Source: Muribaculaceae bacterium
Lineage (GTDB): Bacteria > Bacteroidota > Bacteroidia > Bacteroidales > Muribaculaceae
DNA: 64,000 nt
Direction of reading: 5' to 3'
Assembly: GCA_029055345.1 (NCBI GenBank)
Contig: JAIDDJ010000032.1
Coordinates: forward strand, 62,001 to 126,000
Part shown: piece after piece, positions 50,203 through 58,809 of the stretch
How positions within the stretch are numbered: position 1 is the first letter of the stretch
How the letters are laid out: each line of letters opens with the position of its first letter
Translations under genes and position numbers: made by a program
Notes under the pieces: generated by a model
Seen by the model: only the letters and a program-made list of their open reading frames with translations
Database searches by the model: none
What the model was told of the DNA's origin: nothing

Positions 50203-51423
50203 ATGGAAGAACACTCAAGGCCACACACAGAAACCGTCAAAACAGGGACGCCGGTCAATCCGGACAATGGCGTCCCTGAAAATACCGGACCTCGAAGACA
50301 ACGAGTGTTCCTCTTATTGAAGGCTTCAGGCATTACAGCCCTCGCTTTTCTGCTGTCTTACCTGCTGACATCTCCTTTCACGGCTACCCTATCCGCCCTC
50401 TTCTCCTCGCCGGAGAAAAATGACTTTAAAATGTCAGATCTCCTATGCCAGATTGCCGACGACAGGCCGGTGCGCGACTTCGATGATCGCATAGTAATTC
50501 TTGACATAGGGAATCTCGACCGTCCCGGGATTGCCGAAGTGTTCTCGATTCTCGCACTTTGCGAGCCTGCTGCAGTAGCCATAGATATTAACTTTGAAGT
50601 CCCTTCCGACAACGATTCCACGCTCCTCGCTGCCTTATCGGCTCTCCCAAACGTGATTTTACCTTTGGGCTTGCGGCAGAAAGGCAATAAATTTGAAATA
50701 TCAGAGAAGCCATTTTTCTACGGGAAATTTAATAACGTGAAATATGGGGCGGCAAATTTCCCTACTTCGCGAGTGGGTGCCACAGTAAGGGAGTATGCTG
50801 AATCTTTTCCACTGACCGATGGCTCTGTCCTTCCCTCTTTCCCGAAAGCCACGGCTTTGGCATCCGGATTAAAAACTGATTTGAAAGAGAACCCTGATAA
50901 TGTGGAGACAGGCTTCATCCGATATCATTCAAAAGAAATACCCTTGATTCATTACGAAGAACTCGAAGAGCGGGCAGAACAAATTTTTAATAAAACAGTG
51001 CTCGTCGGCACCACTACAGATGCCGGGGATGTGTATCCCACTCCTATTCATAGCTCTCTGTCAGGTCTTGAGATACACTCTTATGCATTGAGCACCATAC
51101 TTGATGGCTCACGGATAGAACGGCTTCCGAAAATAATTGCAGACCTGATTGCAGTCCTGTCGTGCTTCCTGATTGTCTGGGGGGCGGTCGGAATCAAATG
51201 GGGCACACGGGGCCTTCTGCTCAGATTCGCCCAGGTGGTGATTCTTTACCTCTTAGTGTGGATAGGATATTCATTGCTCGTCGACTATGAAATTGTAAGT
51301 GACTTCTCTCAAGCAATACTGATGGTGACTTTCGGGCTTTTCGCCTTTGATTTATGGACCGGTTCGGAGGTCATAGTCAAATGGTCAAAGAAAAAAATTA
51401 ATAACTATAGAACCAAACATTAA
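50203..51423 (+). CDS. CHASE2-domain membrane protein without an output domain
   Basis: A 406-residue protein with a cytosolic N-terminal tail rich in Pro, Thr and Asn (1-34), a membrane helix (about 35-57) and a CHASE2 extracytoplasmic sensor domain (about 85-300). The sensor carries the typical IVILDIGNLDRPG, AAVAIDINFEVPSD and VLVGTTTDAGDVYPTPIHSSLSGLEIHSYAL segments. Three membrane helices follow (about 311-330, 340-360, 368-385), then a short basic tail (KWSKKKINNYRTKH). CHASE2 usually feeds a kinase or cyclase; here nothing follows. It lies within the cluster, 14 bases before the FecR-like gene, and may pass its signal to another protein. Confidence 0.85.
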   Translation: MEEHSRPHTETVKTGTPVNPDNGVPENTGPRRQRVFLLLKASGITALAFLLSYLLTSPFTATLSALFSSPEKNDFKMSDLLCQIADDRPVRDFDDRIVILDIGNLDRPGIAEVFSILALCEPAAVAIDINFEVPSDNDSTLLAALSALPNVILPLGLRQKGNKFEISEKPFFYGKFNNVKYGAANFPTSRVGATVREYAESFPLTDGSVLPSFPKATALASGLKTDLKENPDNVETGFIRYHSKEIPLIHYEELEERAEQIFNKTVLVGTTTDAGDVYPTPIHSSLSGLEIHSYALSTILDGSRIERLPKIIADLIAVLSCFLIVWGAVGIKWGTRGLLLRFAQVVILYLLVWIGYSLLVDYEIVSDFSQAILMVTFGLFAFDLWTGSEVIVKWSKKKINNYRTKH

Positions 51424-51437
51424 GATCTAATATAGAA

Positions 51438-52286
51438 ATGAAACAAAGACTTCTATTTTTCTTTTGTCTATTGACACTTTCACTCTCGGTCAGTGCCCAT
51501 TACACCATTCACTCGGTGAGCGGTGATGTCAAGGTGGAGAGCGGAGGGAAAACTCTTCCCGCAACAAAAGGTATGACAGTCAATGCCATTGACTATATCG
51601 TGATTGCAAAGGGAGCCAAGGTTGAAATCCTTAATGACCTGGACAAGAGAATTTACACTTGCATCACGCCGGGACGCACCTCCGTTACAAAACTGATGAT
51701 AGCTGCCCGCGGTTCTGCTGCCGACAACACCTCCAGTGTAGCATCACGGATGACTCTGGGGCGCAAAGGGGGTGCCGACAACAAGAACGTGTATGTGGAA
51801 AAAGGTATGGTTCGTCGTTCACTTGCCGTATATGACCCCGATGGCGACACTATGGAGTTGGATGCAGAGACTCTGGGCCGTTTCCTGGCGGCACGGATAC
51901 TCGCTGACCCTCACGACTTCTCTGAAGAATCTCCGGTAAAATTCAATTGTGGTCGTTTAGAGAACGGAGGTATAGGATTTAAACTTGAGAACACGATGCA
52001 ATTCCCGATATATTTAAACGTGTTGCGTGTTTCGGGTGGTCAATCTCCGGTTGTGGAAATATCACAGGTCGGTCAGCCGACCGGAACCTACGTTGTGCTT
52101 CCACAGCAGTCCTTAGTAAGGGAGCACTTCCCGCCGGTGCCCAAAGATGAGTCGCATTTTATCGTAATGACTAACTGCCAGTTTGATGTCGATAAGGTGA
52201 TTGAGGTAATAAATAAAAATATGAAGGATTCATCTGAATCCGACAGCATTGACAAAGACCTCCCTGTATATGTAGCTTCTTTCTGA
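51438..52286 (+). CDS. exported FecR-like domain protein
   Basis: A 282-residue protein with signal peptide MKQRLLFFFCLLTLSLSVSA. Residues of about 22-80 (IHSVSGDVKVESGGKTLPATKG, then a GAKVEILN stretch) resemble the FecR fold, a small beta domain that often accompanies CHASE2 proteins. The C-terminal half (residues 150-280) is a second beta-rich domain of unknown type, with an LNVLRVSGGQSPVVEIS segment reminiscent of the substrate-display folds found near caspases. No catalytic motif is seen. Assignment to FecR is by pattern only. Confidence 0.55.
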   Translation: MKQRLLFFFCLLTLSLSVSAHYTIHSVSGDVKVESGGKTLPATKGMTVNAIDYIVIAKGAKVEILNDLDKRIYTCITPGRTSVTKLMIAARGSAADNTSSVASRMTLGRKGGADNKNVYVEKGMVRRSLAVYDPDGDTMELDAETLGRFLAARILADPHDFSEESPVKFNCGRLENGGIGFKLENTMQFPIYLNVLRVSGGQSPVVEISQVGQPTGTYVVLPQQSLVREHFPPVPKDESHFIVMTNCQFDVDKVIEVINKNMKDSSESDSIDKDLPVYVASF

Positions 52287-52334
52287 TGTATTCTATAATC
52301 AAACCTGCCTATCCAATAATATTCTCATTTTATC

Positions 52335-54485
52335 ATGAAATTTAATCAGCTTTCGGTTTTTGCTTTGGTGTTCGCAGTCATTTCCGGTATGCCCTCGGAT
52401 GCTATTGCAAAGAAAAAGAAAAAAGAGGATTCCACTCCGAAAACAGAACAAAAGACCTCATATTATTTCAAGCGCCAGATGCCAACGGAGATAATCGATC
52501 CATATGGGGTCACTATCTATTCGGCAGATAAATTCAATGTTCATACTATGAGTGGGGATCGTCTTCATCATGACAAGGATACGATACTGACCATGCGGGT
52601 TAACCCTTCCGGTGTTAATTACGGAATTATTACTAAGAATAAGAAGGGCCTACGCGCAGCCGATGTCTATCACACCATTCAAGGAGTTTTTTCTAAGAAT
52701 GAATTCCAGACCAAGCATCTAAACAAATTCGATTCAAAGCATTATGGCTACCCTACGGCTATAGGTTATACTCCTGACGCCCGTATGATCGTTGTGGCAG
52801 CCAACAGTCCTGTTCTCGGGAATAATATTTTTTTCCTTGAACCTCGTAAATTCCAGCCGGTCGCTAAGATCCAGAGCGTCCCCTTTGAGGTACAGAAAAT
52901 GATCCTCAGTCCCAACGGATACTATCTGGCCGCCGTCAACGGAGATAAAATCATAGTCTATAATCTCGAAGAGAAAAAGATTCGTAAACAAATGGATGTT
53001 GGTGAGAAAGTAAACGATTTGGCGTTCAGCCCTGATAACAGTGACTTCGCTGTCCTGACCGATGACGGGTTGCTTTCCCTGTATAACACACGATCTTTCG
53101 AACTGCGTAAGATGATTGACGATCTTGGAGATGCCCGCGCCATGGCTTATAATTTAGATGGCAAATACATGGCGGTTGTCAGTGGCGACAATACCGTGAC
53201 TCTTGTCAATCTGCTTCGTGATTCCGACCGCGAGAATTACGTAGCCGAGACCGGTTCACTAAAAGATGTCGGTTTTGTCAGCGATGCTTACGGCAATACG
53301 CTTCTGATCATACCTGAGGCCGATTTCATCGTAGCCAAGCGATTGCCACATCTTAAACCTTTCTATAATAAGCTGATAGCTGATGAGGTTGAACGTAAGA
53401 TGGATGAGTGGCTTAAGATGATGCCCGGAGAGACGATGGAGCAATATCGCGCTCGTGTCACTGATGAGAGCCGTATGCGTCAGCGCCGCCTTTTTGAAGA
53501 CCAAATCGCTACCGGTTTCGCCGGCGACCTGCTCGCAGGTGCCACAATGAGCCTCGGGTCTTACGACAGAGCAAACGGTGTTCTGGCTCTGAACTTCGAT
53601 ACGATGCCCACAATTTTTCTGCCGGTGCCGGAAGCGGATGTAACATCATTTCATAATGCAGGAGATCTGTCGCTATCAGACGTGATGTATGGTATACTAC
53701 CGGATGACAGCTTTGAAATCGTTTACGCGAAAGTTACAAACAAAGCTGATGGGAAAAGTTATGTTTATGACAACCTTATGCGTGCCGATCTCCAATATAT
53801 GGCTGCCGATGACGCCATTTCTATCGAAATGCTCCAGCAGCAACAGATGGAAGAACTCAAACTGCAGGAACTCCGCCGGAAAGTCGTTGACGAAGCGAAA
53901 AAGATGAATGTCATTTCAGACCATACCCAAATATCTGTCGACTCAAAAGTTGTGCCGGAATATGATGCAAATGGCAATAAGATTCTAAATTATAATGTCT
54001 GCGTGACCTATACGGTAGATCCTGAATTCTCTGTTTCCGAAGACTTCGGCCCGGGTAAATACCGCATTGAGGAATCAGGTGCTGCATCTTCTATGCTCAA
54101 CATAGTCAAGGAAGCGTTCGAAGGCGACTTCAAGCAATATCTCGTTCCGGGGAAGAAGATTAAAGTGCGACTGCTTGGGACCGCCGATGCTACTCCAATA
54201 GTCCACGGTATCGCTTACGACAATGCATACGGGGAGTTCGAGGAGGAACCTGTCTACATTGACGACATACTCAAGACTATATCTATAAATGCAAAGGAAG
54301 GAATCAAGGAAAACGAACAACTCGCTTTCCTCCGCGCTCTGGGCGTTAAGGATTTCCTCAACCGCAACGTGCATGGATTCAAGGATATGGAAACTGACTA
54401 CCGCTATGAGGTCAACGTCAGCAAGGATAAAGGTAGCGAGCATCGCCGAATCACTCTTGACCTCACTTTTATCAATGCTTATTGA
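52335..54485 (+). CDS. exported WD40-like beta-propeller protein
   Basis: A 716-residue protein with a signal peptide (residues 1-25, ending in DAIA) followed by a lysine-rich stretch (KKKKKED). Residues of about 70-330 contain propeller blades, for example KVNDLAFSPDNSDFAVLTDDGLLSLYN and ARAMAYNLDGKYMAVVSGDNTVTLVN. A charged helical region around residues 485-525 (MLQQQQMEELKLQELRRK) probably forms a coiled coil, and the C-terminus is a beta-rich domain with no match I can name. It is likely a periplasmic or surface scaffold for the adjacent TPR-caspase. Confidence 0.65.
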   Translation: MKFNQLSVFALVFAVISGMPSDAIAKKKKKEDSTPKTEQKTSYYFKRQMPTEIIDPYGVTIYSADKFNVHTMSGDRLHHDKDTILTMRVNPSGVNYGIITKNKKGLRAADVYHTIQGVFSKNEFQTKHLNKFDSKHYGYPTAIGYTPDARMIVVAANSPVLGNNIFFLEPRKFQPVAKIQSVPFEVQKMILSPNGYYLAAVNGDKIIVYNLEEKKIRKQMDVGEKVNDLAFSPDNSDFAVLTDDGLLSLYNTRSFELRKMIDDLGDARAMAYNLDGKYMAVVSGDNTVTLVNLLRDSDRENYVAETGSLKDVGFVSDAYGNTLLIIPEADFIVAKRLPHLKPFYNKLIADEVERKMDEWLKMMPGETMEQYRARVTDESRMRQRRLFEDQIATGFAGDLLAGATMSLGSYDRANGVLALNFDTMPTIFLPVPEADVTSFHNAGDLSLSDVMYGILPDDSFEIVYAKVTNKADGKSYVYDNLMRADLQYMAADDAISIEMLQQQQMEELKLQELRRKVVDEAKKMNVISDHTQISVDSKVVPEYDANGNKILNYNVCVTYTVDPEFSVSEDFGPGKYRIEESGAASSMLNIVKEAFEGDFKQYLVPGKKIKVRLLGTADATPIVHGIAYDNAYGEFEEEPVYIDDILKTISINAKEGIKENEQLAFLRALGVKDFLNRNVHGFKDMETDYRYEVNVSKDKGSEHRRITLDLTFINAY

Positions 54486-54526
54486 ACCTTTTGGCTGATA
54501 TGTACTCTTATTGAACGCCATTAATC

Positions 54527-57148
54527 ATGACCAGAAATAAAAGAAATAAGTTTTTAATGGGAATGGTTATGCTTTCGGCAGCCTGGCTGCCCTTTTCCAT
54601 AGCCTCTTCTTTCCCTTCATCTCAGATTGATGCAGCCCCCGCTGAGGCCCCTGTAGCTGATCTAAATGCACTCAATCTTGATTCATTACAACTCGTTGAA
54701 ACAGCTCGACTCGTTGAGGAAGCATCCGAGGGTTATAAGAACCTTAAATTTATTCAATACGATGGGGTTACTGAAGCCGAACTTTATCCTACTGTTATGG
54801 ATACTTACGGCAAGGTTTGCGCAGCCATGAAGGCTCCACGACTTTCGAATGAAGACAAAACGAGATTCAAAGGTATCTTGCTTGATATAAGCGACTTGTT
54901 GAAAAGAGGTTCAATTTATTACTCCAACCAGGGACTTACGGCGGATATGTCGCGATTCGCTCAGGCTTATGTTGATATGCGACTTAATCCTGAAATGGCA
55001 GATATTAATTTCGGGCCTAAGACCGATCTTTATCCGGCTCTCGTGTACTGCGCCGCTTCTTCTGCTTACAATGGTGGAGAATTTGGGAAGGCCGTTGACT
55101 ACCTTGAGGAATATCTCACTACAGGAGATGCTGACCGCGCCGAACAAGTGAGCCTTTTCCTCGGTCAGGCTGCAATCAATGCCAAGTGTCCCGATAGAGC
55201 CGTGAATCGCATGATTATGGCCAGCGAGCGCTATCCCGCCAATTTCAATATACTTATGCTCGCGTTGCAGAACTGTATTGAGGCCGGTCAGACCGACCGC
55301 ATTCAGCCTCTTCTGACGAAGGCCCTTGCTATGAAGCCAGATGATGAACAGCTTATCTTAGCCCAGGCTAAGCTCTTTGAAAATGAAGGGAATTATTCCT
55401 CCGCAATTGATCTTTTTCAAAAGTTATATGAGCTCAAGCCTAATAGTCTTCAGGTAAACCAGCATTTGGCCCTATGTTACTATAATCTTGGTGCTGATTA
55501 CTATAACAAAGCATTAATGGAAAGTGAGGAGAAGACCGCCAAACGCTACTCCCGGCAAGCTCAAGCATACTTCAGCAGTGCCGTCGGGAAACTGGAAACC
55601 ATTGTTGAAAATGATCCGACCAACACCAAATATCTTCGCGCTCTTGCCATCACTTACGGCTGCCTTGGCAATAAGACTCGACTCGATGAAGTGAATGTAA
55701 GGTTGCAGGCGCTGGGGCTAAAGCCCATGCCCATGAATGGTATGCCGGAATCAATAGCTTTCAGCGAACAGACGTCAAACCTTGCATCTTCAGCTGCCGT
55801 AGTGCCCGATTTTCAGGAATTTGCCCGTGGTTTTGTAGAAAAGGAACTCGCTCAATGGTCTAAACGAGGTGAATTCGAGAAAACCGAAGATTATGAGAAG
55901 CGTGTAAATCAAGAAAAGGTATATCAGAAATATCAAGCACTCTGCAAGAAAGCCGAAGCTGACTATCTTCAGAAGTATGCCGGCCGCCTACGCATCTCCG
56001 ACCTCTCTCTTGAGCCTTATGACGTGGATAATGAAAGCTATAAGATCAATTCCGCAATGGGTCCTATCATTGTGAATGTTCCTCTGAAGAATAAGGAGGC
56101 CGAAGCATTCAAGGCTTCTTGGAACTCGATTCAGCTACGCAACCCTAAATATTTTATAAAGGATAACCGCGTGGCCATTGCTTCGGTGGAATTGGTAACT
56201 TCGGGAGGAAAGAGCTATCGCTATGATTCGAGTCAGGCTGCTGATTATGACTTCACGGATGTTAGTTTGGATATGAATTCGTTCATTGCCCAAGGTAATT
56301 CAAAGCGCGACCGCACCGATAAAGGACTCTCCGCTTCTTCCAGACCGAAAGTGATTCGCGCAAAGAGCGATGTTGACGAGAATATTCCGCTTACGAACCG
56401 GAAAGCAGAAAAAACAGTCGCGCTTATTATGGCCAATGAGAACTATAAGCAGGTGACAAATGTGGAATCTGCTCTCAATGATGGAGAGACAATGGCTCGC
56501 TACTGCACTATGACCCTCGGAATCCCTGCCAATCAGGTGCTGTCTTATGAAAATATGACGTATGCCGAAATGCTCGGAGCAGTAAGAAAACTAAAGCAGC
56601 TTGTTGGAGCTCTTGGTGACGGTGTGGATGTAGTGGTTTACTACGCCGGTCATGGTTTTCCTGACGAGAGCAATAAGGATGCCTACCTCCTTCCGGTGGA
56701 TGGCGACGGATTCACTACCGCCACTTCATATCCTCTTAAGAAACTTTACCACGACCTTTCGGCCACAGGTGCCGATAACGTGATGGTATTCCTTGACGCT
56801 TGCTTTAGTGGTGCAACCCGTGACGGAGGTATGCTTGCAGAAGCAAGAGGTGTCGCCCTCAAGCCACGAATCGCTGACCCCGAGGGAAGTATGTTCGTGC
56901 TCAGTGCCGCAAGTGATCAGGAAACCGCGCTTCCTTATAAAGAGAAAAATCATGGCCTTTTCACTTATTTTCTACTCAAAAAACTTCAGGAAAGCAAGGG
57001 AAATGTGTCTCTTAAGGACCTCAGTAAATATGTGGAAGAGAACGTGAAGAAAAATTCTGTAACAGTCAATGGTAAACTCCAGAATCCGCGCACAAGCGTT
57101 TCCGGACGAATGCGCGACTCATGGGAAAGCAAGCGCCTGCGCCCATAA
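54527..57148 (+). CDS. exported TPR protein with C-terminal caspase (peptidase C14) domain
   Basis: An 873-residue protein. The N-terminus (LMGMVMLSAAWLPFSIASS) is a signal sequence or membrane anchor. Residues of about 190-400 contain tetratricopeptide-like helices (YSSAIDLFQKLYELKPNSLQVNQHLALCYYNLG). After a beta-rich linker, residues of about 630-865 form a caspase-like domain beginning TVALIMANENYKQV. The catalytic dyad is present: H709 in VVYYAGHGFPDE and C759 in VMVFLDACFSGA. It is therefore probably an active cysteine endopeptidase located outside the cytoplasm, an uncommon place for a caspase homologue. It lies three bases before the DUF4384-like gene. Target and P1 preference are unknown. 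Confidence 0.88.
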   Translation: MTRNKRNKFLMGMVMLSAAWLPFSIASSFPSSQIDAAPAEAPVADLNALNLDSLQLVETARLVEEASEGYKNLKFIQYDGVTEAELYPTVMDTYGKVCAAMKAPRLSNEDKTRFKGILLDISDLLKRGSIYYSNQGLTADMSRFAQAYVDMRLNPEMADINFGPKTDLYPALVYCAASSAYNGGEFGKAVDYLEEYLTTGDADRAEQVSLFLGQAAINAKCPDRAVNRMIMASERYPANFNILMLALQNCIEAGQTDRIQPLLTKALAMKPDDEQLILAQAKLFENEGNYSSAIDLFQKLYELKPNSLQVNQHLALCYYNLGADYYNKALMESEEKTAKRYSRQAQAYFSSAVGKLETIVENDPTNTKYLRALAITYGCLGNKTRLDEVNVRLQALGLKPMPMNGMPESIAFSEQTSNLASSAAVVPDFQEFARGFVEKELAQWSKRGEFEKTEDYEKRVNQEKVYQKYQALCKKAEADYLQKYAGRLRISDLSLEPYDVDNESYKINSAMGPIIVNVPLKNKEAEAFKASWNSIQLRNPKYFIKDNRVAIASVELVTSGGKSYRYDSSQAADYDFTDVSLDMNSFIAQGNSKRDRTDKGLSASSRPKVIRAKSDVDENIPLTNRKAEKTVALIMANENYKQVTNVESALNDGETMARYCTMTLGIPANQVLSYENMTYAEMLGAVRKLKQLVGALGDGVDVVVYYAGHGFPDESNKDAYLLPVDGDGFTTATSYPLKKLYHDLSATGADNVMVFLDACFSGATRDGGMLAEARGVALKPRIADPEGSMFVLSAASDQETALPYKEKNHGLFTYFLLKKLQESKGNVSLKDLSKYVEENVKKNSVTVNGKLQNPRTSVSGRMRDSWESKRLRP

Positions 57149-57151
57149 ACT

Positions 57152-58021
57152 ATGAATTGTATGAAACGACTGATAAGCCTTTTTTTATTAGTTCATGCAC
57201 TCATGTGCTCGGCCTCGGATATAGTAAGTGTCTCCGGAGAATCAACGTATTACGATGACGGCACTAAATCAAAATCAGAATGCATGCGGCTCGCTGCCGA
57301 ACAGGCCAGAATTGATGCCCTCGCCCGAAAATTCGGAACTATTGTTTCGCAAGACATTCTCCAGACTGACCGCATTGCAGGTAACCGCGAGCAGAATGAT
57401 TTCCTCGCCCTTACTTCGTCGGAAGTCCGTGGCGAATGGATTGCCGATGTGGGTGAACCTGAATATGAATTCAGCCACGACTCTAAATCCAATTTGATTG
57501 TCCATTGCAAAATAAGCGGGAAAGCAACGGAAATCACCAATTCCGCTACCCCTTTTGAGGCAAACGTGCTTCGCAACGGCACTGACCTGCGTAATGCGGA
57601 TAACATATTCCGCGATGGCGATGATATGTTTCTCCACTTCCGGGCGTCTGCTGATGGATATCTTGCAGTTTTTCTGGAGGACGAAGCCAAAGACGTTTAC
57701 CTGCTATTGCCTTATCCACGCGACCCGAAGTCCCGATTGCCTGTCATTAAAGACAAGGACTATGTTTTCTTCAGTCGAGACAGAGATAAGGAGAATGGGG
57801 CTATGGTTGAAGAAATGGTCATGACGGCACCTGACAATCTTGAATATAACAGGGTCTATGTCGTATTCTCTCCTGAGCAATTCTCTCGTCCGGTCATGGA
57901 TTCGGCTGCCGGATTACCTGTGATGAAGAGTGCGGAGTTCAATAAATGGCTTATCAAGAACCGACGCAATGACTCCCGGATGGGCGTCAAAGCTATGAAT
58001 CTTCAAATTTCTCCCCGCTGA
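57152..58021 (+). CDS. exported DUF4384-like protein
   Basis: A 289-residue protein with a signal peptide (MKRLISLFLLVHALMCSAS; the ATG four codons in is an equally good start). Residues 20-120 are a beta/alpha domain with SKSECMRLAAEQARIDALARKFG, similar to LPP20-type folds. Residues 135-280 match the DUF4384 pattern (FRDGDDMFLHFRASADGYLAVFLEDEAKDVYLLLP), a beta-sandwich repeatedly seen beside or fused to bacterial caspases. It follows the caspase gene by three bases, which suggests a direct functional link. Confidence 0.75.
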   Translation: MNCMKRLISLFLLVHALMCSASDIVSVSGESTYYDDGTKSKSECMRLAAEQARIDALARKFGTIVSQDILQTDRIAGNREQNDFLALTSSEVRGEWIADVGEPEYEFSHDSKSNLIVHCKISGKATEITNSATPFEANVLRNGTDLRNADNIFRDGDDMFLHFRASADGYLAVFLEDEAKDVYLLLPYPRDPKSRLPVIKDKDYVFFSRDRDKENGAMVEEMVMTAPDNLEYNRVYVVFSPEQFSRPVMDSAAGLPVMKSAEFNKWLIKNRRNDSRMGVKAMNLQISPR

Positions 58022-58155
58022 TTTTATTCGGATCTTCAGACCCGTCATTATGGGATATTGCTTTCCTGCTACTGACAGACGGGCCACATGCAATCCGGAA
58101 ATAAAATATAAATTTGGATAGTAATAATGAAAACAATAAATTAAACTCAGAACAG

Positions 58156-58782
58156 ATGAAAAAGATTCTTTTTGGGCTTCTGGCCCTGGTCCTTCTTCTT
58201 CCTGCATACGGAGAAGCCGCTAACAAGCAACTCGAAAAAGCTCGCAAACAGGAATTGAGCAAGAAACTCAAGGAGTACAAGAAAGGCAAATGGGAAATTA
58301 TGGGTAGCCATACTCTCGAATTTGCGCTTGCCAAGCATTTCGACCGCCTTAACACTCTTGGAGAAGACGGACATGAAGTGGAGGGAATTTCAACAAAAAC
58401 AAAATCCAAGAACACAGGCAAGCAGGCCGCAATCAACAATGCCGTAGTTACATATGCGCAGGAAGCGGGCAGCACGCTTCAGGGGCGGATCGTAAGCGAT
58501 ATGAATGCCAATGGAGCGGACCCCGCCGGTGAGTTCGACAATTTCTATGGAGCTTACGAACGTCTCGTGGAAAAGGAAATAAGAAGCGAGATGGAACCAT
58601 CATATTCCATAATCCGCACCAATCCCGACGGCACTTATGAAATTCGAACTTATTTTATAATAGCCGAAAGCGCAGCAAGCAAAGCGCGAATGCGTGCCCT
58701 TGAGGAAGCCCTGAAGAATTCGGAAGCAGCCCAGAAATACGGTGACAAAATCACTGAATTCGTAAAGCAGGGATTTGAATAA
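58156..58782 (+). CDS. small exported protein, possibly LPP20-like
   Basis: A 208-residue protein with signal peptide MKKILFGLLALVLLLPAYGEA followed by a very basic helix (LEKARKQELSKKLKEYKKGKWE). A domain with KNTGKQAAINNAVVTYAQEAGSTLQGRIVS comes next, and the C-terminus is helical. The arrangement of a helix with regularly spaced alanines followed by strands resembles LPP20-type lipid-linked or periplasmic proteins, but the match is weak. ATG 58156 is preferred because it starts directly at the signal peptide; the 14 upstream residues in the track are not signal-like. The gap before it (134 bases) is the largest in the cluster. Confidence 0.6.
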   Translation: MKKILFGLLALVLLLPAYGEAANKQLEKARKQELSKKLKEYKKGKWEIMGSHTLEFALAKHFDRLNTLGEDGHEVEGISTKTKSKNTGKQAAINNAVVTYAQEAGSTLQGRIVSDMNANGADPAGEFDNFYGAYERLVEKEIRSEMEPSYSIIRTNPDGTYEIRTYFIIAESAASKARMRALEEALKNSEAAQKYGDKITEFVKQGFE

Positions 58783-58809
58783 TTTTTAAGTCAGTTTAAT
58801 ATTTAATAT

